DNA of 8,057 nt from Ruminococcaceae bacterium UBA7135 (GTDB lineage Bacteria > Bacillota > Clostridia > Oscillospirales > Ruminococcaceae). The position numbers were made by a program, and so were the translations under genes. The notes below the pieces were generated by a model. That model saw only the letters and a program-made list of their open reading frames with translations. It made no database searches and was not told where the DNA came from. This document shows, piece by piece, positions 1 through 6,538 of this stretch (positions within the stretch are counted from its first letter, which is position 1; each line of letters begins with the position of its first letter). The stretch spans positions 1 to 8,057 of the forward strand of contig DKXD01000013.1 in the NCBI GenBank assembly GCA_002492075.1, given 5' to 3'.

Positions 1-53
1 AACTTTTTGAAAAAATAACTTAATTACCCAAAAAAAGACCTAATAATTAAAAG

Positions 54-86
54 GTTACAAATTGGTTACAAAATAAATTTGTAAAC
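54..86. promoter_or_regulatory. WalR(YycF)-like binding box
   Basis: GTTACA occurs at 54-59 and 65-70, separated by 5 nt. Read on the minus strand this is TGTAAC-N5-TGTAAC, an exact fit to the published WalR (YycF) consensus TGTWAH-N5-TGTWAH. A further TGTAAA half site lies at 80-85 on the plus strand, so TTACAAA and TTTGTAA also form an inverted repeat across 66-84. The pair has 11-bp spacing, one helical turn, and ends 45 bp upstream of the -35 box of the 3D-domain gene. In Bacilli WalRK controls wall-hydrolase genes, including the 3D-domain gene yocH, so the target fits. That the host has WalRK is an inference, and short AT-rich motifs can occur by chance. Confidence 0.5.
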
Positions 87-115
87 ATTGCACAAATTCC
101 AACGTTGAATTATGT

Positions 116-144
116 TTGACATTTACGAAAAAATAAGCTATAAT
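116..144 (+). promoter_or_regulatory. Consensus sigma-A promoter of the 3D-domain gene
   Basis: TTGACA at 116-121 and TATAAT at 139-144 are both perfect consensus hexamers separated by exactly 17 nt. The predicted transcription start is near 151, giving a 5' leader of about 212 nt before the ATG at 363. The DNA upstream is very AT-rich, as expected for a strong promoter. Confidence 0.88.
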
Positions 145-150
145 AGCATT

Positions 151-362
151 AACGTTGACGAACGGCATGGTTTTCCATGTACACGTTCAACGGCAAAGCT
201 CTGTGGGGGACAGAATATTTGCCGGCTTATCACCCGATCCCCATCGGGAATAAGCTACCGAAAAGAAGTTATCGCCCGTATCCCGAAATACAGGCAGGCA
301 GAACCGCCGAATAAAGATACAAAAGACGCGGTTCGGATAATGACTCAAAGGAGGCACTAAAA
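151..362 (+). promoter_or_regulatory. Long structured 5' leader, candidate cis-regulatory RNA
   Basis: The leader from the predicted start to the ATG folds into successive hairpins. H1 pairs 160-164 with 184-188 and CATGG 166-170 with CCATG 175-179. H2 pairs CGGCAAA 191-197 with TTTGCCG 218-224 and TCTGT 200-204 with ACAGA 210-214, closing a GGGGG loop (205-209). H3 starts at the next base: GCTTAT 225-230 with ATAAGC 250-255, and CCCGAT 233-238 with ATCGGG 243-248, closing a CCCC loop (239-242). H4 pairs 274-276/293-295 and 278-281/288-291. H5 pairs GAACCGC 301-307 with GCGGTTC 328-334. The H2 and H3 loops are complementary, suggesting a kissing interaction between stacked helices. AGGAGG (349-354) sits 8 nt before the ATG. 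No U-tract terminator and no obvious anti-Shine-Dalgarno is visible. I cannot assign a known riboswitch class. Confidence 0.65.
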
Positions 363-1445
363 ATGAAACCTCAGATAGTAAATGCAAAAATGAACAAGCT
401 GCTTTTTCGCAGCAAGATAATCAAGGCGTCGGTTTTCGCCGCGATAGTTTTCTCCGTTGTTATGATGACGGGCTACCGCAAGTTTGAAACCAGCGTTTTT
501 ATTACAGATAACGGCATTACTAAAGAAGTTAAGACCAACGAAAGCGACGTTTACGAGATCCTTCGCGACGAGAACTACACTTTAAGTGCGGAGGATCGCA
601 TAAGCTACACAAAAGACGACAACAACGAGGGACATATCACGATACACCGCGCGTTCGGAGTATCCGTTAAAGCGGACGGCGAAACACACAGCGTTACAGT
701 TATCGACGGCACGGTTTCGGATATCCTCAAAAAGGCGAACGTCACACTCGGCTCTACCGATAAGGTAACGCCCGCGCTTGATACGAAAGTGAACGCGGAT
801 ACAAAAATCATCGTTACGCGCGTAAGATACGCGCAAAGAAGCACCGAAACGGAAATTCCGTTTGAAACCGAATACGTTGACGATCCCAATGTTCCGTCGG
901 GCAAAGAGGAAGTCCTCACCGAGGGCGAAAACGGCGTTCGCACCTCGAAGTATAAAGATACATACGTTGATGACAAGCTCGAAAAGTCCGAACTTATCTC
1001 CGAAAAGGTAACCAAGGAGCCTGTAAACAAAGTCATTAAGCGCGGCACGGCGATCTTCAATCCGCATAAGGGAATCTCCAATCCGTATAATCAGAACCTC
1101 CCCGACCATGTAAAGCTTGTGAACGGTATTCCCGAAAACTACACAAGAATAATATCCGGCAAATCCACAGCGTACTGGGCGCCTGACGGTTCCGGTACGG
1201 CAAGCGGACGCAAGGCGGTCGTTGGTACGGTTGCGGTAAACCCCAACGTTATTCCCTATGGCAGCGAGCTTTATATCGCATCCCCCGACGGTACCATTTA
1301 CGGATACGCGATAGCAGCCGATACGGGCATGGGAATGATGAACGGAACAGTTGCGGTCGATGTGTTTATGGCAAGCTATGATGACGCTTGCCACTGGGGA
1401 GTACATTATGTTGACATATATGTTCTTTCCGAGGGCAACGGTTAA
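363..1445 (+). CDS. YabE-like DUF348-G5-3D domain cell-wall protein
   Basis: This 360-residue protein is probably membrane-anchored and acts on peptidoglycan outside the cell. A basic N-terminus precedes a hydrophobic helix at about residues 19-37 with no clear lipobox. Two DUF348 (ubiquitin-like) modules follow at about 44-85 and 98-145, then a G5 domain at about 153-228 and a C-terminal 3D domain at about 266-356. The 3D domain carries STAYW, VGTVAVNPNVIPYG, AADTG and VDVF. This is the YabE/RpfB-type architecture; 3D domains of the MltA/YuiC fold are lytic transglycosylases in characterised members. D320 and D333 match two of the three family aspartates, but the first position is N293 (AVNP rather than AVDP), so activity is not certain. 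ATG 363 is supported by AGGAGG 8 nt upstream. The gene stands alone between its own promoter and terminator, behind a structured leader. Confidence 0.9.
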   Translation: MKPQIVNAKMNKLLFRSKIIKASVFAAIVFSVVMMTGYRKFETSVFITDNGITKEVKTNESDVYEILRDENYTLSAEDRISYTKDDNNEGHITIHRAFGVSVKADGETHSVTVIDGTVSDILKKANVTLGSTDKVTPALDTKVNADTKIIVTRVRYAQRSTETEIPFETEYVDDPNVPSGKEEVLTEGENGVRTSKYKDTYVDDKLEKSELISEKVTKEPVNKVIKRGTAIFNPHKGISNPYNQNLPDHVKLVNGIPENYTRIISGKSTAYWAPDGSGTASGRKAVVGTVAVNPNVIPYGSELYIASPDGTIYGYAIAADTGMGMMNGTVAVDVFMASYDDACHWGVHYVDIYVLSEGNG

Positions 1446-1471
1446 ATTCGGTAAACAGAATCAGATAAAGT

Positions 1472-1500
1472 GAGGCGGAGTTACAGCTCCGCCTCTTGTG
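1472..1500 (+). terminator. Intrinsic terminator after the 3D-domain gene
   Basis: A perfect 9-bp GC-rich stem, GAGGCGGAG (1472-1480) with CTCCGCCTC (1487-1495), has a 6-nt loop and is followed by TTGTGTT. The U-tract is imperfect, but the position 27 nt after the stop codon and the stem strength support termination. Confidence 0.75.
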
Positions 1501-1686
1501 TTATCCGGTCACTTCCCCACTTTGCAGGGAGTGAAAACAAGACTGCTTGCCCAAAATCACAAAAAAGCATTAAACTGTTTGCAGCATTTTCAAACTCTGT
1601 ATCGTGTTATATATAAGAAGCGCGGACTGTTTCTCGTCCGAGGCGGGGAAATAAAACCAAAACTATTGTTTTTCTTCCCCAACCAC
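1501..1686. other. Non-coding intergenic stretch, nothing firmly identified
   Basis: Between the terminator and the next promoter I find no gene with a ribosome binding site. Weak structure is present: CGGAC (1623-1627) with GTCCG (1636-1640), and GGGGAA (1645-1650) with TTCCCC (1675-1680). Neither has a convincing promoter upstream, so a small RNA here would be speculation. Confidence 0.4.
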
Positions 1687-1715
1687 TTGACAAAGCCCGA
1701 AAAATATTATATAAT
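1687..1715 (+). promoter_or_regulatory. Consensus sigma-A promoter of the zinc-ribbon gene
   Basis: TTGACA at 1687-1692 and TATAAT at 1710-1715 are perfect hexamers separated by 17 nt. The predicted start is near 1722, giving a short leader of about 57 nt. An AGAAAGGA Shine-Dalgarno-like sequence at 1764-1771 precedes the ATG at 1779 by 7 nt. Confidence 0.88.
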
Positions 1716-1778
1716 GTATATGGCTAATAGTTTATTGCGGTAATGTAAATATCGCAATTTTGGAGAAAGGACCTTGAT

Positions 1779-4622
1779 ATGATCTGTAGTAAATGCAACA
1801 GCCAAATACCGGACGGCGCGAAATTCTGCACCGTTTGCGGCGCACCCTGCGGAACAGCCGCGGATGTTAAACCTATGGCGGCTCCCGCTGCCCCCGAGAA
1901 AAAGTATTTCTGCTCAAAATGCGGACTTGAGCTTCAATACGGCGCAAAATTCTGCACGGCGTGCGGCGCTCCCGCCAATGTTAAGGACGTGACCCCGCTT
2001 GAAAATGACGGCAAGACCTTTGGAAACGGCAATATGACCCCTGTTTCCCTGGAAAAACAGCCCGACGATCTGGTTGCGGCGATGCCCGCACCCGCGACGG
2101 TTTCCGCACCAGTATCGGCGATCCCCGAACAGGCGCCCGCGGCAATTCCCACACCCGCGGCGGTTTCCGCGCCCGTATCGACTATCCCCGAACAGGCGCT
2201 CGCGGCAATTCCCGCGCCCGCGACGGTTTCCGCACCCGTATCGGCTATCCCCGAACAGGCACCGGCTGCAATTCCCACGCCCGTAGGAGCGATTCCCACA
2301 CCCGCTCCCAATTATAACGGCGGATTTTCCGTGCCCAATCCCGGCGCACCCGAAATGCCCGCCTTTGCACCTTCGGGAAGCGCAAACGGCGCAGCTCCCG
2401 TGTACGGAGGCGTCAACGGCTTGAATGGCGCGGCAGCATCGGTGGCAGTTCCCGGCAAAAAGAAGGTAAGCGGCGGCAAGATCGCGCTTATCATTGTAAT
2501 CGTGCTGGTAGTGCTTATCGGCGGCGCAGCGGCATTCTTCTTCACCAACAAGGCTACCGCTTTGAGCATCGTTATGGGCAAGCCGAAGTATGCGGCAATG
2601 GTCGAAAAGGATTCGCTTAAAGAGTCTGTTGAGAATATCAACATGGAAAATTTGTCACAGCAGGTAAAAACTGTTTCGTCTGTTTTGCCTTTGCTGTCAA
2701 GCGCCAACTTTAATTCTTCGTCGTTCATGAGCGACAGAACGTCCGGCAGCGCGCAATTCGCAAAGCTTATGAACGCAAGCGATTTGAACATCATGGATAT
2801 AGGCTCGTTGATCAAGAGCTACGGCGATTATATGCAAAGCACGTTCGGTGCGAGCCGTATCAGCGGTTCGATGACCATGAACCTTGAATTTGGCAACGAG
2901 CTGCTTGGTGTCGACGACGACATCGAGCAAGTGCTTGAATACATAAACGGTTCCGAAATAACCTATGATATGGCTGCTACCGGCGACATCATAGGCGGAG
3001 AACTGGGCATTAAATTCAACGGAAAGCTTGTCAACGCCAAGGTGATCATGGAGAACGATGGCACGATGTACCTCGCTTTCCCGTTTGCCTCCGACAAGGC
3101 TTTGAAGATAAAGATCCCCACAAACGAGCTTACACGCTCCTCTGCGCTGACCTCCGGAACGGCGGTTCTCGACCTTGATCCCAACGAGCTTGAGCGTCTT
3201 ATGGGCGAGCTTATCGACGTTTATTCGGAATACATCAAGGACAGCTCCGTTTCAATGGAAAAGGGTTCGCTTACCATTGCGGGCTCTGTTATTGAGGGCA
3301 AGCAGATAACCGCGGACATCAACGGCACAAATCTCGCAAACCTCATCAAGGCGATTTGTGAAAAGCTCGCAAACGATCAGTACTTCTGCACTCAGATAAC
3401 CAATTATATAAAGAACTTTGATCCGAGCTTCACCGAGAGCGAGTATAAGTCCGCGCTTTTGGAGATCACTCCCGACACTTTGAACGGCAGTCTCATCATT
3501 GACACCATAATCAAAAACAACGGCGACGTTCTCGCAAAAAGCTACAAGATGGCTTCCAACGGCACGGTTGCCTTTGAAGTGGCGTTCGCCGACAATGACA
3601 ATGAAAGCGACGTTGAAATCAAAGTACAAAACCAAACGCTGCTTACCATAAAATCCGTAAAGACAAGCGATACCGACGGTGAGGCCACTATCGGCATCGG
3701 AATGGGCAACGGCAAAAGCATGGGCATTGTTATGAGCTACTCTGGCATTGGCAGTGCGATATTTGGCAAGAATGAGATGCCCACAGGCACATACAGCATA
3801 AAATTTGATATGTCTAATGCGGACGAACGTGCTTTTGATTCTGAAACGATCAATATACTGCGGAATTTCTCAATGAGCTACACAACAAGCGTTGATAACG
3901 GCACCGCAAAGGTCAGCATGACGCTTGACGCCGGCAGCGTTATGAAATTTAATATTGGAATGAATATGGCTCTTTCCGACGATGTTACGGCATACAGCAT
4001 TCCTTCAAACGCTATCGATCTGACAAACGCGCTAACGACCGGAGACGTTGACGAAAACACCGCAAATCAGCTTATGGAATATATGACAGAGCTTTCAACC
4101 GCTGTTAATGATGTGTTTGCAGGCACCGATCTTGAAGGCATTCTCGATGATATCATCGGCGGCGGTTCGGGCAGCGGAGGTATAGTTCCCGGAAGCAATG
4201 TGGAGTCCTCCGAGCTCAACGCCTTGGAAGACAAGATCTTTGACGAGATGATGGAAGTTTACGATTGGCTTGAAGATAATAATGTTTATATCGGCGACGC
4301 GTATGATAACGCCATAGAATATCAGACCAGCCTCAGAAACCTTGACGGTCGCGTTATGGGAACCGCAAGCTGCACCAGAGAACAATTTGAGGCGTTCCAA
4401 ACCGAGTTTAATAATATTCTCAGCCAAAAAGACGCGATAAAGAAAGCAATCGAGCAAGCCGGCAATAACAACACCTCGGGCACCTTACCCGGAACACCCG
4501 GTGATCCTACCGTTTCGGGAACACAGGATCCCGCGGTCAATCCCGGCACAGCAAGCGGCGCTGCACCAACCAATCCCGCCCCCAATGCGAGCAATCCCGC
4601 CGCTGCGCCAACAGCAGCTTAA
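1779..4622 (+). CDS. Double zinc-ribbon single-pass membrane protein, unknown function
   Basis: I do not recognise a characterised homologue of this 947-residue protein. Two N-terminal zinc ribbons use C3/C6/C17/C20 and C45/C48/C59/C62, both CxxC-x10-CxxC. A Pro/Ala/Val linker follows, with three 21-residue repeats (100-162) and Pro/Gly/Asn-rich sequence to about 226. KKK (227-229) then precedes one membrane helix at about 235-255. The positive-inside rule puts the zinc ribbons in the cytoplasm and about 690 residues outside. The outer part looks beta-rich (for example 362-515 and about 565-720, alternating short strands), with no catalytic motif I can name. A Gly/Ser linker (794-801) leads to a helical segment (about 808-895) and a Pro/Ala/Thr/Asn tail (about 896-947) with no LPXTG. 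The gene is monocistronic, with its own promoter and terminator. A sensor, scaffold or wall-associated role is possible but unproven. Confidence 0.85.
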   Translation: MICSKCNSQIPDGAKFCTVCGAPCGTAADVKPMAAPAAPEKKYFCSKCGLELQYGAKFCTACGAPANVKDVTPLENDGKTFGNGNMTPVSLEKQPDDLVAAMPAPATVSAPVSAIPEQAPAAIPTPAAVSAPVSTIPEQALAAIPAPATVSAPVSAIPEQAPAAIPTPVGAIPTPAPNYNGGFSVPNPGAPEMPAFAPSGSANGAAPVYGGVNGLNGAAASVAVPGKKKVSGGKIALIIVIVLVVLIGGAAAFFFTNKATALSIVMGKPKYAAMVEKDSLKESVENINMENLSQQVKTVSSVLPLLSSANFNSSSFMSDRTSGSAQFAKLMNASDLNIMDIGSLIKSYGDYMQSTFGASRISGSMTMNLEFGNELLGVDDDIEQVLEYINGSEITYDMAATGDIIGGELGIKFNGKLVNAKVIMENDGTMYLAFPFASDKALKIKIPTNELTRSSALTSGTAVLDLDPNELERLMGELIDVYSEYIKDSSVSMEKGSLTIAGSVIEGKQITADINGTNLANLIKAICEKLANDQYFCTQITNYIKNFDPSFTESEYKSALLEITPDTLNGSLIIDTIIKNNGDVLAKSYKMASNGTVAFEVAFADNDNESDVEIKVQNQTLLTIKSVKTSDTDGEATIGIGMGNGKSMGIVMSYSGIGSAIFGKNEMPTGTYSIKFDMSNADERAFDSETINILRNFSMSYTTSVDNGTAKVSMTLDAGSVMKFNIGMNMALSDDVTAYSIPSNAIDLTNALTTGDVDENTANQLMEYMTELSTAVNDVFAGTDLEGILDDIIGGGSGSGGIVPGSNVESSELNALEDKIFDEMMEVYDWLEDNNVYIGDAYDNAIEYQTSLRNLDGRVMGTASCTREQFEAFQTEFNNILSQKDAIKKAIEQAGNNNTSGTLPGTPGDPTVSGTQDPAVNPGTASGAAPTNPAPNASNPAAAPTAA
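2076..2309 (+). repeat. 63-bp in-frame tandem repeat (three units plus partial)
   Basis: Units lie at 2076-2138, 2139-2201 and 2202-2264, with a degenerate remnant continuing to about 2309. Each full unit encodes 21 residues of the form AAIPxPATVSAPVSAIPEQAP. Units 1 and 3 differ by one residue (M/I), while unit 2 differs at four positions. The repeat forms the cytoplasmic Pro/Ala linker between the zinc ribbons and the membrane helix. A 63-bp period keeps the frame, so gain or loss of units would change only linker length. Confidence 0.9.
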
Positions 4623-4626
4623 CAAC

Positions 4627-4667
4627 AAATCACCGCTTGAATATCAAGCGGTGATTTTATTTTTTTC
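4627..4667 (+). terminator. Strong intrinsic terminator after the zinc-ribbon gene
   Basis: A perfect 14-bp stem pairs AAATCACCGCTTGA (4627-4640) with TCAAGCGGTGATTT (4644-4657), has a 3-nt loop and runs into TTTATTTTTTT. It begins 4 nt after the TAA. Read on the minus strand the same hairpin is followed by TTTGTTGTT, so it may act weakly in both directions between the convergent genes. Confidence 0.93.
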
Positions 4668-4669
4668 TC

Positions 4670-4720
4670 TTCCCCCGCCGCGAACGCGGAAATAACGTAT
4701 TCCCCCCGTCGGCGGGGGAA
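4670..4720. repeat. GC-rich inverted repeats between convergent genes
   Basis: TTCCCCCGCCG (4670-4680) is perfectly complementary to CGGCGGGGGAA (4710-4720). A third arm, TTCCCCC (4700-4706), can instead pair with GGGGGAA (4714-4720) in a compact hairpin. CCGC (4678-4681) can also pair with GCGG (4686-4689). These folds are mutually exclusive. No U-tract follows on either strand, so this is not a standard terminator, although it lies 19 nt beyond the stop of the minus-strand TM2 gene and may block or protect that transcript. Confidence 0.6.
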
Positions 4721-4739
4721 TAGCAATAAAAATATATTC

Positions 4740-5360
4740 CTATACATAATATGGGTTAGGCTTTAGCAAAATACTGATAAGATCAACGAGTACTCCGATG
4801 CCGAAAAAGCCGCAGGTACATAAGTACAAAAGCCCCCATCCCACTTTTCCCTCATAGAAATGGTGTATGCCGAACATTCCGAGAAAGAAGCACAGAAAGA
4901 ACGCCATCCACTTGTTGACGGCTCGCTTGCCGCTCGTTTGAGGGGCGATGTTTTGCGTGACGTTGTTTATCACATTGTTGTTAATGACCACTCGCGGCTC
5001 GAACAGCTTTAACCCGGACGCGGGATCATCGGTTTGACGCAGCGGCACAGCCGCCGCCTGTTGAGTGCCCTCCACTCGTCCTCCGCAAAACGGGCACACC
5101 GCCGCCGAATCGTTAATAACGCCGCCGCAATGCTCGCAAAACCTCGTGATATTGCTTTGTACCTGACGCGGCACAGGATGAACGGTGCGTACCTGACGCG
5201 GCACGGGCTGAACATCGCGTTCGGGCTGTAGATTGGGCTGCGGCACAGCCGTTTTAAACGGCACGGAGCTTTTCTGAATTGAAATATGAGGATTTATGCT
5301 TGGATATACTTCGCCTGTTATCGGGTCAGTCCAAGTTTGGCTTTTATTATCGTCAGACAT
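4740..5360 (-). CDS. Zinc-ribbon TM2 domain membrane protein
   Basis: This 206-residue protein has a polar N-terminus (1-70) with Pro/Val/Gln repeats, one zinc ribbon at C75/C78/C89/C92 (CxxC-x10-CxxC), an Asn-rich linker and a C-terminal TM2 domain at about 146-206. The TM2 domain shows the family pattern: a first helix (about 152-166), the FGIHHFYEGKVGWG turn, and a second helix (about 174-198) with its conserved Asp (VDLISIL). TM2 proteins are small two-helix membrane proteins of largely unknown role, so only location is inferred. AAGGAG (5367-5372) lies 6 nt before the ATG. It is 82 nt downstream of the protease gene. That gap holds a weak inverted repeat (5391-5396/5409-5414) without a U-tract and only a poor promoter match, so it may be the last gene of the minus-strand operon. 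Confidence 0.88.
   Translation of the reverse strand: MSDDNKSQTWTDPITGEVYPSINPHISIQKSSVPFKTAVPQPNLQPERDVQPVPRQVRTVHPVPRQVQSNITRFCEHCGGVINDSAAVCPFCGGRVEGTQQAAAVPLRQTDDPASGLKLFEPRVVINNNVINNVTQNIAPQTSGKRAVNKWMAFFLCFFLGMFGIHHFYEGKVGWGLLYLCTCGFFGIGVLVDLISILLKPNPYYV
5161..5204 (-). repeat. 30-bp direct repeat within the TM2 gene
   Basis: ACCTGACGCGGCAC occurs at 5161-5174 and again at 5191-5204, a 30-bp period. It encodes the tandem decapeptides QPVPRQVRTV and HPVPRQVQSN (residues 51-70), just before the zinc ribbon. It is an in-frame Pro/Val linker duplication, comparable in position to the linker repeats of the convergent gene but different in sequence. Confidence 0.8.
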
Positions 5361-5442
5361 AGGTTACTCCTTAATAAAACGTTTTGTATATTTTCCCGTC
5401 CGAGTCGCGGAAAACGGAGCTTTGCGCATTACACAGCGGTCG

Positions 5443-6534
5443 TCAATAAAACCAATAAACGATAAGCTCCAGCAGCTTTGTTGTGACATACAAGAACGTC
5501 ATCGTATCGAACGCCATAAGCAGCATTATTACCACCGTGGGTCGGGAGAGGAATACTCCCCAGCGCTTGCCTGTTGATAGCTCCGTCTGCATTTTGGGGA
5601 CGCGATAGCGCTTGAAATGCACCAGCTTTACGATCGCCATTATAAAGCCCACCACCGCGAACAGCATGACCGCTGTTGTCCACACAAGAAATACGGTCAC
5701 GGAAGCGGGAGTCTCCGACGGCGTTTCGCCCAGATCCAAAAGCCGAATGTATTCCTTTACCTCGTCGCTCATCATAAGCAGAGAAGATATGCTTCCAATG
5801 CTGTTGAACATCGCGTGCATTATCATCGTGGTGATGATGCTGCCCGTCTGCACCGCCACATATCCCAGCACAACGCCGATAGCGGTGGTGTAGAGGAACT
5901 GCCCCAGATTTGCGTGAGTAAGCCCGAACAACAGCCCCGATACGAATATCGCGAAGCCGTTGCCGTAAGGCTTTAGGGTATGAAGCACCATTCCGCGGAA
6001 CCAGAACTCCTCGAATATCGGAGCAAAAACGACCGCGTGAAACACCAGCAAAGCGGCACTTGCGGGGTCGTTGGCTGACAAGGCGTTCTGCGCTGTGGTA
6101 AACGAGTCCGAAACAGACGTGCCCTTTGGGACCAACATTCCGATAAGAGTCGTGATAAGCGAGCAGGCTATCGCCAGCCCGTAGCCCGCGGGGAATATCG
6201 CGAAAGAGCGTCCGAAATAGCGGGGCTTTGCGTAAAGCTCGCGCTTTCTTGTTCTTATATCGAATTTAAGAATAAACAAGCCCGCCGTTATCGGGATCAC
6301 ATTCAAAAATACCGCCGACGACAACACGCTCAGTACGGTTTTCGCAAACTCGCTCCAGCCGGAGTATATGGGGCTCAAAAGCGTAAGCAGTATGCGGCTT
6401 ACGCACCTTACGGCAAACACGACAATCATCATCGCGCCGATACGCATACAAGTGCTTTTAAAGCCCGGCAAAAGCGAGGGGCACTCGCTAGGCGCGTTTA
6501 TTTCATTAAGTTCTCCATTCAATTCGTTTGGCAT
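5443..6534 (-). CDS. CPBP (CAAX/Rce1-type) intramembrane metalloprotease
   Basis: This 363-residue polytopic membrane protein carries the CPBP/Abi (Rce1-like) glutamate metalloprotease signature in full: E175-E176-FWF-R180, F203-GLT-H207 and H240-AMF-N244. Those residues place the site inside the membrane and argue that the enzyme is active. Hydrophobic segments appear near 31-52, 66-90, 110-133, 158-174, 193-228, 230-250, 279-304 and 332-358. It is longer than a minimal CPBP domain, with extra N- and C-terminal helices. Bacterial members act in peptide maturation, bacteriocin self-immunity or signalling; nothing here shows the substrate, and there is no bacteriocin gene nearby. The ATG lies 4 nt after the kinase-gene stop, and its GGGAG ribosome site sits inside the end of that gene, so translation is probably coupled. 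Confidence 0.9.
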   Translation of the reverse strand: MPNELNGELNEINAPSECPSLLPGFKSTCMRIGAMMIVVFAVRCVSRILLTLLSPIYSGWSEFAKTVLSVLSSAVFLNVIPITAGLFILKFDIRTRKRELYAKPRYFGRSFAIFPAGYGLAIACSLITTLIGMLVPKGTSVSDSFTTAQNALSANDPASAALLVFHAVVFAPIFEEFWFRGMVLHTLKPYGNGFAIFVSGLLFGLTHANLGQFLYTTAIGVVLGYVAVQTGSIITTMIMHAMFNSIGSISSLLMMSDEVKEYIRLLDLGETPSETPASVTVFLVWTTAVMLFAVVGFIMAIVKLVHFKRYRVPKMQTELSTGKRWGVFLSRPTVVIMLLMAFDTMTFLYVTTKLLELIVYWFY

Positions 6535-6538
6535 TTTC

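Noticed and set aside
151..300. c-di-AMP (ydaO/yuaA) or c-di-GMP-I riboswitch
   Set aside because: GGGGGAC and CCCGTATCCCG recall parts of ydaO, and GGCAAAGC recalls GEMM, but the ordered core motifs I know for these classes are absent and the perfect H2/H3 stems do not fit. A covariance-model scan would settle it.
112..360. 82-codon open frame overlapping the leader of the 3D gene
   Set aside because: It starts upstream of the predicted transcription start, has no ribosome binding site, and covers perfect RNA stems. Its protein shows no recognisable features.
582..1406. Long minus-strand open frames antisense to the 3D gene
   Set aside because: These are shadows of a well-supported gene with clear domains, and the antisense proteins show no known motifs.
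1580..1680. Possible small RNA with hairpins and a T-rich stretch
   Set aside because: The upstream promoter match is poor (TTTTCA, 15 nt, TATATA), and the T-run is not placed directly after a stable stem.
1498..1743. 81-codon open frame between the two plus-strand genes
   Set aside because: It begins at a non-ATG codon inside the terminator region, lacks a ribosome site, and runs across the perfect promoter at 1687-1715.
5376..5414. Terminator or promoter between the protease and TM2 genes
   Set aside because: The TTTTCC/GGAAAA repeat has a 12-nt loop and no U-tract, AAAACGTTTT is a short palindrome only, and the best -35 candidate matches three of six bases. I did not list either.
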